Positions 19,276 through 28,413 are shown, numbered from the stretch's first letter. The stretch: DNA of 56,274 nt from Lewinellaceae bacterium (GCA_016711435.1 JADJSY010000041.1:1-56274), one strand, 5' to 3'. Numbers and translations are program-made. The notes: a model not told the origin generated them from the letters alone.

Positions 19276-20610
19276 TTACAAAAATATCAATCCTGCAATC
19301 GGCGCTAGCGTAAACCGCATCCAGGCTACTTTTCTTTTGCGTTTTTTTTGTTCATCGCTAAATACTGGCGAGGTAGCGGTATATTTTTCCCCGTATGGTT
19401 TGCAATTGCGTAGGTATTTTTCAAACAAAACTTGTTGTTTGCCGGCTTGAAACGGGTCGTCTACCCAGGCGGCCACCTCCGTGTTGAATTTTTCCGATCT
19501 GCGCTCCAGGTTGTAGCTCCCGATGAGCGCAATGCGGTGATCGATGGTCAGGGTTTTCAGGTGTACCATACGGGTGCCGTAATATTCGTACAGTTCGATG
19601 CCGGCCCGTTTGTACCGTTTCCGCCGGTTGCTGTAGACCGCCTGCATCAACGGTACATCGTTGGAAACGGAGGAGTTGGTGATCACGCGGATGCGAACGC
19701 CCCGCCGATGCGCATCCCGCAGGGCTTTGAGCCAACGACGCGTCGGCAGGAAATAAGCGGCTTCAATATCGAGCGTACTATCTGTAGCCGCAACGAGTTT
19801 CAGTAATTCACGCGTGACGCGGCGGTCGAAATGGCTGGAACGGCGTATGCGGCCATTTTTTCCGTACGTGAAATTGGAATACATGAACTGTACCGGATTG
19901 ATCGTGGGCCTTGTCGCATCGGCAGTACTGATGGTATCCGCTATACGAAGTTTACGCAAGCTGGGCAACTGATGAGCCACTTCTTTAATGGACTTGTCCA
20001 GCAGGGTCTCGCATCGCCCGCGGTCATCCGGACAAAAAGTACCTTTTAAATCGGTGCAGATAACCTTGTGTTTCCACATGGCGTTAAAGTGTATGGTGGC
20101 TTTTTCAAGCGCCTGGTCGCCGCGTATCAATACCTCCCGGTCTAAAAAGTTATCGGTCGAATCCATCCGGTAATATTCGTTGTCGATATTTCGTCCCCCG
20201 ACCAGACAGTAGGCGCCGTCTACAATGAGCATTTTCCCATGCATCCGGCGAACAAATGTCGATGGTCTGACCCAGTTTTTTTTATTGAAAATTTTGATCT
20301 CAACCCCTTGGTCCGCGAGGTAAAGTAGCATATCCGTGGGAAGTTTATTGCCGAGGCCGTCCAGGATCATCCTGACTTTGACGCCGCGCTGTGCGGCATC
20401 CGCCAGCATTTTGAGGTTGGCAAAACCGATTTCATCACTTTTAATGATGTAGGTGCTGAACAGGATTTCTTTTTGGGCATCGCGCAACAAATTATACCGC
20501 ACGGTGAGCGCGCTGTACTCGTCGCTCAGTATGCGGAAGAGATCACCTTTCTCCTGTGCAAAAAGATTGTTAAAACCAAAAGCCGGCAAAAAAAAGAGAA
20601 AGAACCGCAT
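19276..20610 (-). CDS. Exported phospholipase D / cardiolipin synthase-like protein
   Basis: A 444-residue protein with a signal peptide (MRFFLFFLPAFGFNNLFAQ) and two HKD modules: RRMHGKMLIVDGAYCLVGGR around residue 140 and GTRMVHLKTLTIDHRIALIG near residue 355, followed by SYNLERRSEKFNTEV. The second HKD keeps His, Lys and Asp. Double-HKD enzymes of this type move phosphatidyl groups or hydrolyse phospholipids; secretion suggests a periplasmic or outer-membrane role. The C-terminus has KKRKRKVAWMRFTLAPIAGL, basic then hydrophobic, which could anchor it. It is convergent with the HTH gene with one base between the stops. Confidence 0.85.
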   Translation of the reverse strand: MRFFLFFLPAFGFNNLFAQEKGDLFRILSDEYSALTVRYNLLRDAQKEILFSTYIIKSDEIGFANLKMLADAAQRGVKVRMILDGLGNKLPTDMLLYLADQGVEIKIFNKKNWVRPSTFVRRMHGKMLIVDGAYCLVGGRNIDNEYYRMDSTDNFLDREVLIRGDQALEKATIHFNAMWKHKVICTDLKGTFCPDDRGRCETLLDKSIKEVAHQLPSLRKLRIADTISTADATRPTINPVQFMYSNFTYGKNGRIRRSSHFDRRVTRELLKLVAATDSTLDIEAAYFLPTRRWLKALRDAHRRGVRIRVITNSSVSNDVPLMQAVYSNRRKRYKRAGIELYEYYGTRMVHLKTLTIDHRIALIGSYNLERRSEKFNTEVAAWVDDPFQAGKQQVLFEKYLRNCKPYGEKYTATSPVFSDEQKKRKRKVAWMRFTLAPIAGLIFL

Positions 20611-20694
20611 GAATTTTTGCTGAAAGATACTTTTATGGTGGAGAATAAAAAACCAAATCCCAAACGATCTTCCATCAAAACAAGCAATTTGACG

Positions 20695-20702
20695 TACCTT
20701 TG
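20695..20702 (+). promoter_or_regulatory. Putative -7 promoter box upstream of lepA
   Basis: TACCTTTG, matching TAnnTTTG, lies 8 nt before the left arm of a long inverted repeat. If it is active, transcription would start at or within the repeat and the lepA mRNA would carry the full hairpin in a leader of about 195 nt. Confidence 0.45.
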
Positions 20703-20710
20703 CGCCGCTT

Positions 20711-20869
20711 AGGAACGGGTGAACAATAACTTGTTACTTTCAGTTAGATTACTTTTTGCTCAGACAACTATCTTTTTGTGCGAATAGTGGGGCTATTTAA
20801 TCAAAAAGACAGGCCGTATGAGCGGAAAGGAATCAGATGAAAGTGATAAGTTATTGTTCACCCGTTCCT
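20711..20869. repeat. 159-bp inverted-repeat element in the lepA leader
   Basis: The left arm (20711-20742) begins AGGAACGGGTGAACAATAAC; the right arm (20838-20869) is its reverse complement with two mismatches in 32. The about 95-nt middle (AGTTAGATTACTTTTTGCTC...) has no coding sign. Unlike the heptamer elements its arms are not internally repetitive. It may be a MITE-like element or a leader hairpin affecting lepA translation. Confidence 0.75.
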
Positions 20870-20905
20870 TAAAGAAAGGCCGGCTACTGCCATTGACATA
20901 GATAT

Positions 20906-22702
20906 ATGAAAAACATCCGCAATTTCTGCATTATTGCGCACATCGATCACGGAAAAAGTACCCTCGCTGACCGCTTGCTGGAGTATACCCATACCATCAG
21001 CAAACGGGATATGCAGGACCAGGCATTGGACAATATGGACCTCGAACGCGAACGCGGCATTACCATCAAGAGCCACGCCATCCAGATGCACTACATACAC
21101 CCGGCCAACGGGGAGGAATATATTTTCAACCTCATCGATACGCCGGGACACGTGGATTTCTCGTACGAAGTGAGCCGCTCTATCGCTGCCTGCGAGGGCG
21201 CTTTGTTGCTCGTAGACGCTTCACAAGGTATTCAGGCCCAAACAATTAGCAACCTGTATCTGGCCGTCGATCACAACCTGGAAATTATCCCGATTGTAAA
21301 TAAAGTGGATATGGAAAGCGCCATGGTGGAGGAAGTGCAGGATCAGATTATCGACCTGATCGGTTGCAAACGGGAAGAAATCATTTCCGCTTCCGGGCGC
21401 ACGGGTATTGGTATCCCGGAGATTCTGGCGGCAGCCGTAGATCGTATTCCTGCTCCCAAAGGCGACCCCGATGCACCCCTGCAAACCATGATTTTCGACT
21501 CCATGTTCAACTCCTACCGGGGCGTGGTAGCATACGTGCGGGTGATGAACGGCAAGATGCGCAAAGGCGACAAACTAAAATTTTACAATACCGGAAAAGA
21601 AGTGGTGGCCGAAGAAGTCGGCGTGCTGCGACTCGGCCAGTTTGAATCCGCAGAGATCGGTACCGGCGACGTAGGCTATGTGATTACGGGCATCAAAGTC
21701 AGCCGCGAAATTAAAGTGGGTGATACCATCACACACGTAGCCCGCCCCTGCCTGGAACCGGTGAAAGGTTTTGAAGAGGTGAAACCGATGGTATTCGCCG
21801 GGGTATATCCGCTGGATAATGACGACTTCGAAGACCTGCGCGATTCACTGGAAAAACTCCAGCTCAACGACGCATCGCTGGTATTTGAGCCGGAAAGTTC
21901 GATGGCTTTGGGATTCGGTTTCCGCTGTGGATTTTTGGGTATGCTGCACATGGAAATTGTACAGGAACGCCTGCAACGCGAATTCGACCAGGATATCATC
22001 ACCACGGTGCCGAACGTAACGTACTTCGCCACCAATATGAAAGGTACTCGTTTTTCGGTGCGCCAGCCCAGCGAACTCCCCGACCCCAACCACCTGCAAA
22101 ACGCGGAAGAACCGTACATTCTCGCCCAGATCATTACAAAACCGGAGTACATCGGCGGTATTATGAAACTGTGCATGGACAAACGCGGCATCCTGCAAAA
22201 ACAACATTACCTGACGCCGACGCGTTTGGAAATGGTGTTCCACATGCCGCTGGCGGAGATCGTGTTTGATTTTTACGACCAGTTAAAATCACTCACCCGC
22301 GGTTACGCTTCCTTCGACTATCATGTGATCGACTACCGCGTAACCGACCTGGTACGCCTCGACATCAAACTCAATGGCGAACAGGTGGATGCGCTCAGCG
22401 CCCTGGTTCACCGCTCCAAAGCCGAATATATGGGCCGCCGGATGTGTGAAAAATTAAAAGAACTGTTGCCGCGCCAGCAATTCCAGATCGCCATTCAGGG
22501 CGCTATCGGCCAAAAAGTAATTGCCCGCGAAACCATCGCTGCGCTGCGCAAAGACGTAACGGCCAAGTGCTACGGCGGTGATATTTCGCGGAAACGCAAA
22601 CTGCTGGAAAAACAAAAAGAAGGCAAAAAGAAAATGAAACAATTCGGCAATGTAGAAGTGCCCCAGGAGGCGTTTTTGAAAGTGCTGAAATTGAATGACT
22701 AA
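20906..22702 (+). CDS. lepA: Translation elongation factor 4 (LepA)
   Basis: Ribosome-bound GTPase, 598 residues, normal length. The G domain has AHIDHGKSTLADRLL (P-loop), RERGITIKSHAIQM (switch I), DTPGHVDFSYEVSRS (G3), IVNKVDM (G4) and SASGRTGIGI (G5). After domains II and III the LepA-only C-terminal domain is present, with KCYGGDISRKRKLLEKQKEG and KMKQFGNVEVPQEAFL, which separates it from EF-G. The start MKNIRNFCIIAHIDHG fits the family. A large hairpin starts at the base after its stop. Confidence 0.97.
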   Translation: MKNIRNFCIIAHIDHGKSTLADRLLEYTHTISKRDMQDQALDNMDLERERGITIKSHAIQMHYIHPANGEEYIFNLIDTPGHVDFSYEVSRSIAACEGALLLVDASQGIQAQTISNLYLAVDHNLEIIPIVNKVDMESAMVEEVQDQIIDLIGCKREEIISASGRTGIGIPEILAAAVDRIPAPKGDPDAPLQTMIFDSMFNSYRGVVAYVRVMNGKMRKGDKLKFYNTGKEVVAEEVGVLRLGQFESAEIGTGDVGYVITGIKVSREIKVGDTITHVARPCLEPVKGFEEVKPMVFAGVYPLDNDDFEDLRDSLEKLQLNDASLVFEPESSMALGFGFRCGFLGMLHMEIVQERLQREFDQDIITTVPNVTYFATNMKGTRFSVRQPSELPDPNHLQNAEEPYILAQIITKPEYIGGIMKLCMDKRGILQKQHYLTPTRLEMVFHMPLAEIVFDFYDQLKSLTRGYASFDYHVIDYRVTDLVRLDIKLNGEQVDALSALVHRSKAEYMGRRMCEKLKELLPRQQFQIAIQGAIGQKVIARETIAALRKDVTAKCYGGDISRKRKLLEKQKEGKKKMKQFGNVEVPQEAFLKVLKLND

Positions 22703-22833
22703 TTGGTTGATGAGGGTTTATAAGGGTTGATGAGGGTTGATATTCATCCGCTCGAAAAATGGGGAAATAGATCATATTTCGAGTGGATGAATATCAACCC
22801 TCATCAACCCTTATAAACCCTCATCAACCCAAC
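22703..22833. repeat. GGTTGATGA-type long hairpin between lepA and the AurF-like gene
   Basis: Two arms of about 53 nt: the left has GGTTGATGAGGGTTTATAAG units and ends CATCCGCTCGAAA, the right starts TTTCGAGTGGATG and ends ACCCTCATCAACCCAA. Apart from one missing G and one G/T position in the core they are perfect complements. The spacer is about 20 nt (AATGGGGAAATAGATCATA). It starts directly after the lepA TAA and ends 4 nt before the next ATG. Confidence 0.9.
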
Positions 22834-22836
22834 AAC

Positions 22837-23724
22837 ATGATCTACTCTGCTGAAGACACCGCCCAGATCGAGCGCCTGATCCGAATCAGCAAGGAAAAGC
22901 CGCTTTTGCCGGAGACCTTCATTCCCTGGGAGGAACCCGAACAGGAACATCATGTTTTTTTGCCTGAACAATTGGTATCGCTGGTCGGACTGCCGATTTA
23001 CGAAACGCTCAGCGTCGCGCAAAAACGCGAGCTGGCGCGCCGGGAAGTGACGCAGGCCCTGTATGCCTACTGCTGGTCGGAAGGGCTTTTTTCCGTGTTT
23101 ATGACCCGCTACATCCAGGATAAGATGCCCGACGACCTGGAACGGCGCTTTTTATTGTGCGAGATCATCGAGGAGAGCCGCCACCAGGAAATGTTTGCCG
23201 CTACGATTAAAAAACTGGGTAGGTCGCCATTGCCGGTAACCGGGTTTCAGCAGTGGTTCGGCGGATTTGCCGTGCGCATTTGCCCTGCCGATTTTGCCTT
23301 TATTTCCTGCCTCACCGTTGAAATGCTGGCAGACCGCTACGGCGAACACCTGCGCCAGGAAACGGGTATTTTCCCGGTTTTGCAAAAGATTTCCCAGTTG
23401 CACAACATCGAAGAAGCGCGCCATATCATTTTTACCAAAGCCCTGCTCAAACACTATACCGATGGGGCAGGATTCTTACGACGCAGTTGGTACAGCATAG
23501 TGGTTTTATTCAACATCCGCTTTTTCCTGGGCACTTATGTCCGCACGGAGATATACCGGGATATCGGCCTGAAAAACCCTGAAAAAGTGTTCAGGCAGGC
23601 TTTCCCGCATTACCGCAGCCGGTTTGCACAGGAATGCCTGGGTACTGTACGCGAATTTGTAGACAGTTTTCAGGGATATAACTTCCTGACCCGCCCGCTG
23701 TGGAAGTGGGTGCTGAAAATGTGA
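22837..23724 (+). CDS. AurF-like diiron protein
   Basis: A 295-residue helical protein of the AurF / p-aminobenzoate N-oxygenase family (PF11583). The diiron ligands appear in EIIEESRHQEMF (E..EH), CLTVEMLADRYGE and HNIEEARHIIFTKAL (E..EARH). ATG 22837 is chosen because upstream codons lie within the hairpin repeat. Known AurF enzymes oxidise aryl amines, while many bacterial homologues have no known substrate and may act on lipids or alcohols. No biosynthetic cluster is visible around it, so the substrate is open. A hydrophobic segment SWYSIVVLFNIRFFLGTYV near residue 230 may contact membrane. Confidence 0.8.
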   Translation: MIYSAEDTAQIERLIRISKEKPLLPETFIPWEEPEQEHHVFLPEQLVSLVGLPIYETLSVAQKRELARREVTQALYAYCWSEGLFSVFMTRYIQDKMPDDLERRFLLCEIIEESRHQEMFAATIKKLGRSPLPVTGFQQWFGGFAVRICPADFAFISCLTVEMLADRYGEHLRQETGIFPVLQKISQLHNIEEARHIIFTKALLKHYTDGAGFLRRSWYSIVVLFNIRFFLGTYVRTEIYRDIGLKNPEKVFRQAFPHYRSRFAQECLGTVREFVDSFQGYNFLTRPLWKWVLKM

Positions 23725-23776
23725 GAATGTGTCTACATTTGTCCGTCGGCCTTCCTTCCCGCCGGATATACACACG

Positions 23777-24906
23777 ATGAAAAAAATTTTGTTTGCACTG
23801 CTGGGCCTGTATGCCTGCCAATCCACACCAACACCTCCTGCCACGCCACAAACAGATCAGCGTCCGCTGATTTTTGTGGGTACCTATACCCAGAAAATGG
23901 GTCATGTAGATGGCAAAGCCTCCGGTATTTATACCTGCCGTTTTGACACCGAAACCGGCGCTCTGACGGTGGTGGACTCCACTACGGATATTGAAAACCC
24001 TTCTTTCGTGTGCGTATCGCCCGATAAAAAATACCTGTATGCCGTTGCCGAAAACGGCGGAACGCCCGAACAGCCCTGGGGCAGCGTGGCGGCTTATCAA
24101 ATCAAAGAAAACGGTAAGTTATTGAAAATCAATGAAATGCCGTCATATGGTGTGGCGCCCTGCCATATTTCTACAGATCAGTCCGGTAAATTTGTACTGG
24201 TGGCGAATTATGGCACTGGCAACGTTGCCACCTACGGCGTCCAGGCCGACGGGAAGTTGACCGACTCGCTGTGTACCGTCCAGCACCCGGGCAAAAGCCC
24301 CTGGGCGCACATGATGATACCTACGCCCGACCCATCGGAGGTGTGGGCTGTCGACAAAGGTGCAGACAAGGTATTTAGGTACCAACTAAGCCCGGACGGC
24401 AAATTGAAAGCGCAGGGAAACATTTTGACGGCTAAAGGCGCCGGACCGCGACATCTTGATTTTAACCCCGTGGCAAAGGGCAATTTGCCCTGATCAATGA
24501 ACTGGGCAACAGCGTTAATTATTACTGGAAAGATGCTGCCGGAACCGTTGGCAGAATCGACTCTTTATCAACTTTGCCAGCAGATTTTAAGCAGGAAAAT
24601 TACTGCGCCGACATTCATTTTCACCCCAATGGAAAATTCCTGTACGGCTCCAACCGTGGGCACAACAGTATCGTCGTGTATTCGGTGGATATCCAAACGG
24701 GGAAGTTGACCTTGCTGGAACACGAGTCCACGCAAGGACTGGCGCCCAGAAATTTCCTCATCACGCCAGACGGCAAATGGCTGTTGGCGGCCAACCAGAA
24801 CTCCGGGAATGTGGCTGCATTTCGCATTGATGCGGCAACGGGACTACTGACTCCGGCAGGTAAGCCGAGCCTGGTGCCGACGCCGGTTTGTTTGAAAATG
24901 CTTTGA
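23777..24906 (+). CDS. Lactonase-family beta-propeller lipoprotein (6-phosphogluconolactonase type; one frameshift)
   Basis: About 376 residues with a lipoprotein signal (MKKILFALLGLYAC, Cys at the lipobox). Seven-bladed propeller signatures: PLIFVGTYTQ, ENPSFVCVSPDKKYLYAVAE, VAPCHISTDQSGKFVLVANY, GAGPRHLDFNP, ENYCADIHFHPNGKFLYGSN and APRNFLITPDGKWLLAANQN, all typical of the YbhE/Pgl lactonase family. The frame breaks at about 24481-24487; one extra A turns GNLP-stop into GKFALINELGNSV. The family hydrolyses 6-phosphogluconolactone or other lactones, but exported lipoprotein members likely have another substrate. It is convergent with the histidine kinase. Confidence 0.82.
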
Positions 24907-24909
24907 AAA

Positions 24910-25032
24910 GCGTGTTTGGTGTTTAGGGTGAGTGTGAGGGAATGAGGTGACTTTGGCGACCGTGATGTCAGACACGGGTCACGCCGGTCATTCCTCATTC
25001 CTCAACCCAAGGGTCGCCCAAACACCAAACGC
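24910..25032. repeat. GTGTTTGG/GAGGAAT hairpin between convergent genes
   Basis: The outer arms are GCGTGTTTGGTGTTT (24910-24924) and AAACACCAAACGC (25020-25032). Inside lie GAGGGAATGAGGTGAC and GTCATTCCTCATTCCTCA, then GACCGTGATGTC / GACACGGGTCACG words. It is a nested palindrome that fills the space between the lactonase stop and the kinase stop. Confidence 0.7.
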
Positions 25033-25041
25033 CCCAAACGC

Positions 25042-27057
25042 CTACGCGGCCATCACCATCGCTTCCGCTCTTTCCAGCGGCAACCTGATCCGTGTAATTG
25101 TCCCCGTTCCCGGCGTGCTGCTCACTTCATAACTTCCTCCGGATGCATCCATTCGGCGCTCCATATTGAGCAATCCGTTGCCGGCTTTTTCCAATGCGGA
25201 GGCATCGAAACCTTTTCCGTTGTCCTGAATCCGGATTTCCAGGGTGTTGTGATCCAGCACAAAGTTGATATTAACTTTGCCGGCTTCTGCGTGTTTCAGG
25301 GTATTGTGCAGGGTTTCTTTGACGACCAGAAAAACATTGCGCCGCTGTTCGCCGCTCAGGTGAACGGCAGGCAGTTCGGGGATGTCAAAAAAGCAACGAA
25401 TGCCGGAATCTTCAAAAAAGCCGCCGGCATAACGCCGAATGTATGCTGCCAGGCTGGGCAGGGTATCGTTGTGGTAATTCAATGCCCATACGATTTCGCC
25501 CATTTTCAACAGCAATTCTTTGGCGGCGGCAGATATTTTGTCGAGTTCGCCGGAAACGGGCGTTTTTCTTTTTGCTACTTCACTGAGCAATGAAATTTTG
25601 GAAAGTCCGGAGCCGAAGTCGTCGTGCAGGTCTTCGGCAATGCGGAGCCGTTCGAGTTGCTGCCCTTCCAGGTGGGCGTTGAGGGCCACTACTTTTCGTT
25701 CGGTTTCGAGCCGTTCTATGGTAGCGCGCTGGAGTTCTTCCTGCTGCGCGGAGAGACGCTGTTTCTGGCGATAGGCGCGGCGCATCAGGTAGAGCAAGAC
25801 CAGCAGTCCGAGTACCCCCGCCAGGGCGCTGTATGTTCGGATATTCTGAATTCTATTTTGGTTTTCCAGGTCTCGGATGGCAGATTCCTTTTTCTCGGTT
25901 TCGTATTTCGTCTCCGAATCGGCCACTCTTTCGGCCATCTTGGCATTAAACACCGAATCCATGCCTGCGGTAAATTTTTCATCGAAGAGGCCGGCTTGCC
26001 CAAAATTTTTCTGGAGCAGATGCCAGTCCCGCAGGTGTGCATAATTTTCCAGGATCATGGATTTTTGCTTCATTTTTTCTGCGAGTTCGAGCGACCCGTC
26101 GAAATATATTTTAGCCTTTGCCATATCGCCCGCTTCGAGAAAAGTACGGCCCAGATCAGCCTTTGTTTGGCAGATCATAAATTCATCCTGGTGTTCCTGT
26201 GAGAGGGCCAGGGCTTTCTCAAGAAATTCGAGTCGTTTGGCCTGTTCGCCTGTGGAGCGATATATTTTGCCCAGAATACCGTAGATGTAGGCCAGGTGGA
26301 GTTTGTTGCCGGATTCCAGCAGAAACTTTTCCGCTTTAAATGCCGTCTCTACAGCTTCGTCGTATTTCTTTTGGTTGCGCAGCACCTCCGTGATGTTGAT
26401 ATAACTGGCGCCGATACCCGCTGCCATCCCAATGCTTTCAAAAGCGCGCAGGGCCGTATTGTAATATTGCAAGGCTTCATCATACCGTTTTAAATCCATG
26501 TAGGTAAGCCCGAGGTTCAGGCTGGCGATACCGGTTACTTCAGGTTTGTTCAGTTTTTCCGCTTCCCTTTGCACCTCCAGTTGATACACCAGTGCCTCAT
26601 CGAATTTACCCATGCGGTATTTGATCGTACCCATTCGGGTAAGCCCGCCCAGCAAATTTTTTTTCTGGGGAATCACCCGGGCGTAGACCAGTTCTTCGCG
26701 GGTTATTTGTTCCGCTTTTTCGTAATCGCCGAAATTCAGCCATGTTTCCGAAATACTGTTCAACGAACTGGCAATCGCGCCGGTATCGCGCAACTCCGTG
26801 GCTAATTGCAGTCCCTCCTCGCCATACCGCAACGCTTTGTCTTTGTCAGAAAAACGGTATTCCCAACTCAGTACATATAATAATTCAGCCCTGTGGTTAC
26901 CAGTGGCATCCACCAGCACTTGTTCTAAACTGTCGATTCTGGATTGGGAAAAAGCGGAGAAAATCGCGCTAAAAATCAACCAAATAACGCTGCCATATTT
27001 GATGTGGAACAACGTGTTCTTTGATCCGGGCAAGGAAGGCTTCCAGGATGTCCTCAT
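25042..27057 (-). CDS. TPR-containing sensor histidine kinase (NarX/LiaS class)
   Basis: A 671-residue kinase. It has an N-terminal hydrophobic signal (IWLIFSAIFSAFSQ), a large TPR sensor region (residues about 50-370, for example LNLGLTYMDLKRYDEALQYY and AYIYGILGKIYRSTGEQAK), one transmembrane helix ALAGVLGLLVLLYLM near residue 415, a coiled coil, then HisKA_3 with phosphoacceptor His in RIAEDLHDDFGSGLSKIS (about residue 477) and an HATPase with VVKETLHNTLKHAEAG and DNGKGFDASAL. In Bacteroidota such TPR kinases pair with NarL-type regulators; the next upstream gene is one. The ligand for the TPR part is unknown. Confidence 0.9.
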   Translation of the reverse strand: MRTSWKPSLPGSKNTLFHIKYGSVIWLIFSAIFSAFSQSRIDSLEQVLVDATGNHRAELLYVLSWEYRFSDKDKALRYGEEGLQLATELRDTGAIASSLNSISETWLNFGDYEKAEQITREELVYARVIPQKKNLLGGLTRMGTIKYRMGKFDEALVYQLEVQREAEKLNKPEVTGIASLNLGLTYMDLKRYDEALQYYNTALRAFESIGMAAGIGASYINITEVLRNQKKYDEAVETAFKAEKFLLESGNKLHLAYIYGILGKIYRSTGEQAKRLEFLEKALALSQEHQDEFMICQTKADLGRTFLEAGDMAKAKIYFDGSLELAEKMKQKSMILENYAHLRDWHLLQKNFGQAGLFDEKFTAGMDSVFNAKMAERVADSETKYETEKKESAIRDLENQNRIQNIRTYSALAGVLGLLVLLYLMRRAYRQKQRLSAQQEELQRATIERLETERKVVALNAHLEGQQLERLRIAEDLHDDFGSGLSKISLLSEVAKRKTPVSGELDKISAAAKELLLKMGEIVWALNYHNDTLPSLAAYIRRYAGGFFEDSGIRCFFDIPELPAVHLSGEQRRNVFLVVKETLHNTLKHAEAGKVNINFVLDHNTLEIRIQDNGKGFDASALEKAGNGLLNMERRMDASGGSYEVSSTPGTGTITRIRLPLERAEAMVMAA

Positions 27058-27157
27058 ATCTGAAAATTAATTGTTAAGCAATAGTTTCCTTGGTAGAAAA
27101 CAAATTTCAGACATAAAAAAAGGTCGGTTTTGTACAGCGAAGATAGATTTATTTTGT

Positions 27158-27315
27158 GAGGAATGAAGAATTAGGAATGAGGAATGAGGAATGAGGGATG
27201 ACCGAGCGTTATGTCCGACATAACGCTCGGTCATTCCTCATTCCTCATCCCTGTTAGTCACGCTCGGTCATTCCTCATCCCTCATTCCTCATTCCTAAAG
27301 TTCATTCCTCATTAT
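27158..27315. repeat. GAGGAAT-type array with a 33-bp perfect palindrome
   Basis: Heptamer-like units GAGGAATGA lead to a palindrome at 27200-27232: GACCGAGCGTTATGTC, one C, then GACATAACGCTCGGTC. Inverted units TCATTCCTCATTCCTCATCC follow, and a second half copy (CACGCTCGGTCATTCCTCA) comes after. It ends one base before the stop codon of the response regulator (minus strand, stop 27316-27318). It lies between the regulator and its kinase gene. Confidence 0.85.
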
Positions 27316-27951
27316 TCACGAAGTCATCCGAAACACCTTATTCAGCGCTTCCGTCCGTGTCTGCACATGCAGTTTTTCGTAAATATTATGAATATGCCGT
27401 TTGACGGTTTCAATACTGATAAAAAGTTCTGCGGCAATTTCCTTGTACAGGTATCCTTTGGCAAGCAGGTCTAAAATTTCTTTTTCGCGGGTGGTGAGTA
27501 CAGCCAATTCGGGCGAAGGCGCCGCCTTTTGCTGAAAGGAATTTACGACCCTGCGCGCGATTTCGCCGCTCATCGGCGAGCCGCCCTGGTACAAGTCGTA
27601 GAGGGCTTCCAGCAGTTTTTCCGGCGAGGTGCGTTTCAGCAGGTAACCGCTGGCGCCCGCTTTCAGGGCATTAAAAATATGTTCATCGTCTTCATAAACG
27701 GTACACATGGCAATTTGCAGCGCGGGCATTTGCGCTTTTAAAAGTTGTACGGCCTCTATACCAGTCATTCCAGGCAGGTGAATATCCATGATCACAACAT
27801 CAGGGCGCAGCGCCGGGATTCCTTCCACAGCATCCTCTGCATTCACAAAAGCTTCTATACAATCGAAACCGGGCGCGTTGCCTACAATGGTTTCAAAAGA
27901 CTGGCGTATATCCGGATCGTCTTCGACAATGACTACTCTGATAGGTTCCAT
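27316..27951 (-). CDS. NarL/FixJ-family response regulator
   Basis: A 211-residue regulator: receiver domain with IVEDDPDIRQSF, phosphoacceptor Asp in DVVIMDIHLPGMTG, and the switch Lys in ASGYLLKRTSPEKL; then a LuxR-type HTH (LTTREKEILDLLAKGYLYKE, LFISIETVKRHIHNIYEKL, ending TRTEALNKV). ATG 27951 (MEPIRVVIVEDD) is preferred over a longer upstream start since it begins at the receiver fold. It lies upstream of the TPR kinase on the same strand and is most likely its partner. The long palindrome between the two genes could lower transcription of the kinase. Confidence 0.92.
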   Translation of the reverse strand: MEPIRVVIVEDDPDIRQSFETIVGNAPGFDCIEAFVNAEDAVEGIPALRPDVVIMDIHLPGMTGIEAVQLLKAQMPALQIAMCTVYEDDEHIFNALKAGASGYLLKRTSPEKLLEALYDLYQGGSPMSGEIARRVVNSFQQKAAPSPELAVLTTREKEILDLLAKGYLYKEIAAELFISIETVKRHIHNIYEKLHVQTRTEALNKVFRMTS

Positions 27952-28183
27952 TTTGGACAATTTGATAATGGGTGAAGAAATGATGCTCCAAATGTACATA
28001 CGGAAATCGAGTCCTGAAATCACCCTTTTGTTGTATTCAAGCGCTTTTTTCCATAACAGCAGTGGTACGGCCGGTAAAGGGGGATACAGAATACAACAAA
28101 CGGGTGATTGTTTGACCCCCTGTCGCTACCCCACCTTTGTCCTGTCAATTTTTTCACACAAAACCAAATCACTTTTTTCCACA

Positions 28184-28381
28184 ATGAAAACCATCCACCA
28201 ACGCAATGCTTCCCACAACTTTTTAGGAACGGTTGTATTGCTCAGCCTTTTAAGCAGCATCTGTATCTCTTTTGATTTCCACGCTTTCTCTGATCTCTGC
28301 CAGGCCATTGAAAGCCAGTGGTTGAATTTCGGCGACTGGGCTGCCTCCGGAATGTCGGCTCCGCACCGCACCCAGTGGTAA
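28184..28381 (+). CDS. Small hypothetical protein with one hydrophobic segment
   Basis: A possible 65-residue protein: MKTIHQRNASHNFLGTVVLL, a hydrophobic run (LGTVVLLSLLSSICISF), then a short polar tail ending SAPHRTQW. No family is recognised. It lies between the divergent response regulator and the cytochrome gene, is preceded by an A+T-rich leader, and is followed by a repeat. It may be a small exported or membrane peptide, or a chance ORF. Confidence 0.35.
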   Translation: MKTIHQRNASHNFLGTVVLLSLLSSICISFDFHAFSDLCQAIESQWLNFGDWAASGMSAPHRTQW

Positions 28382-28413
28382 CTTTTATTCATACTACGCA
28401 CTCCCGAATTCCA

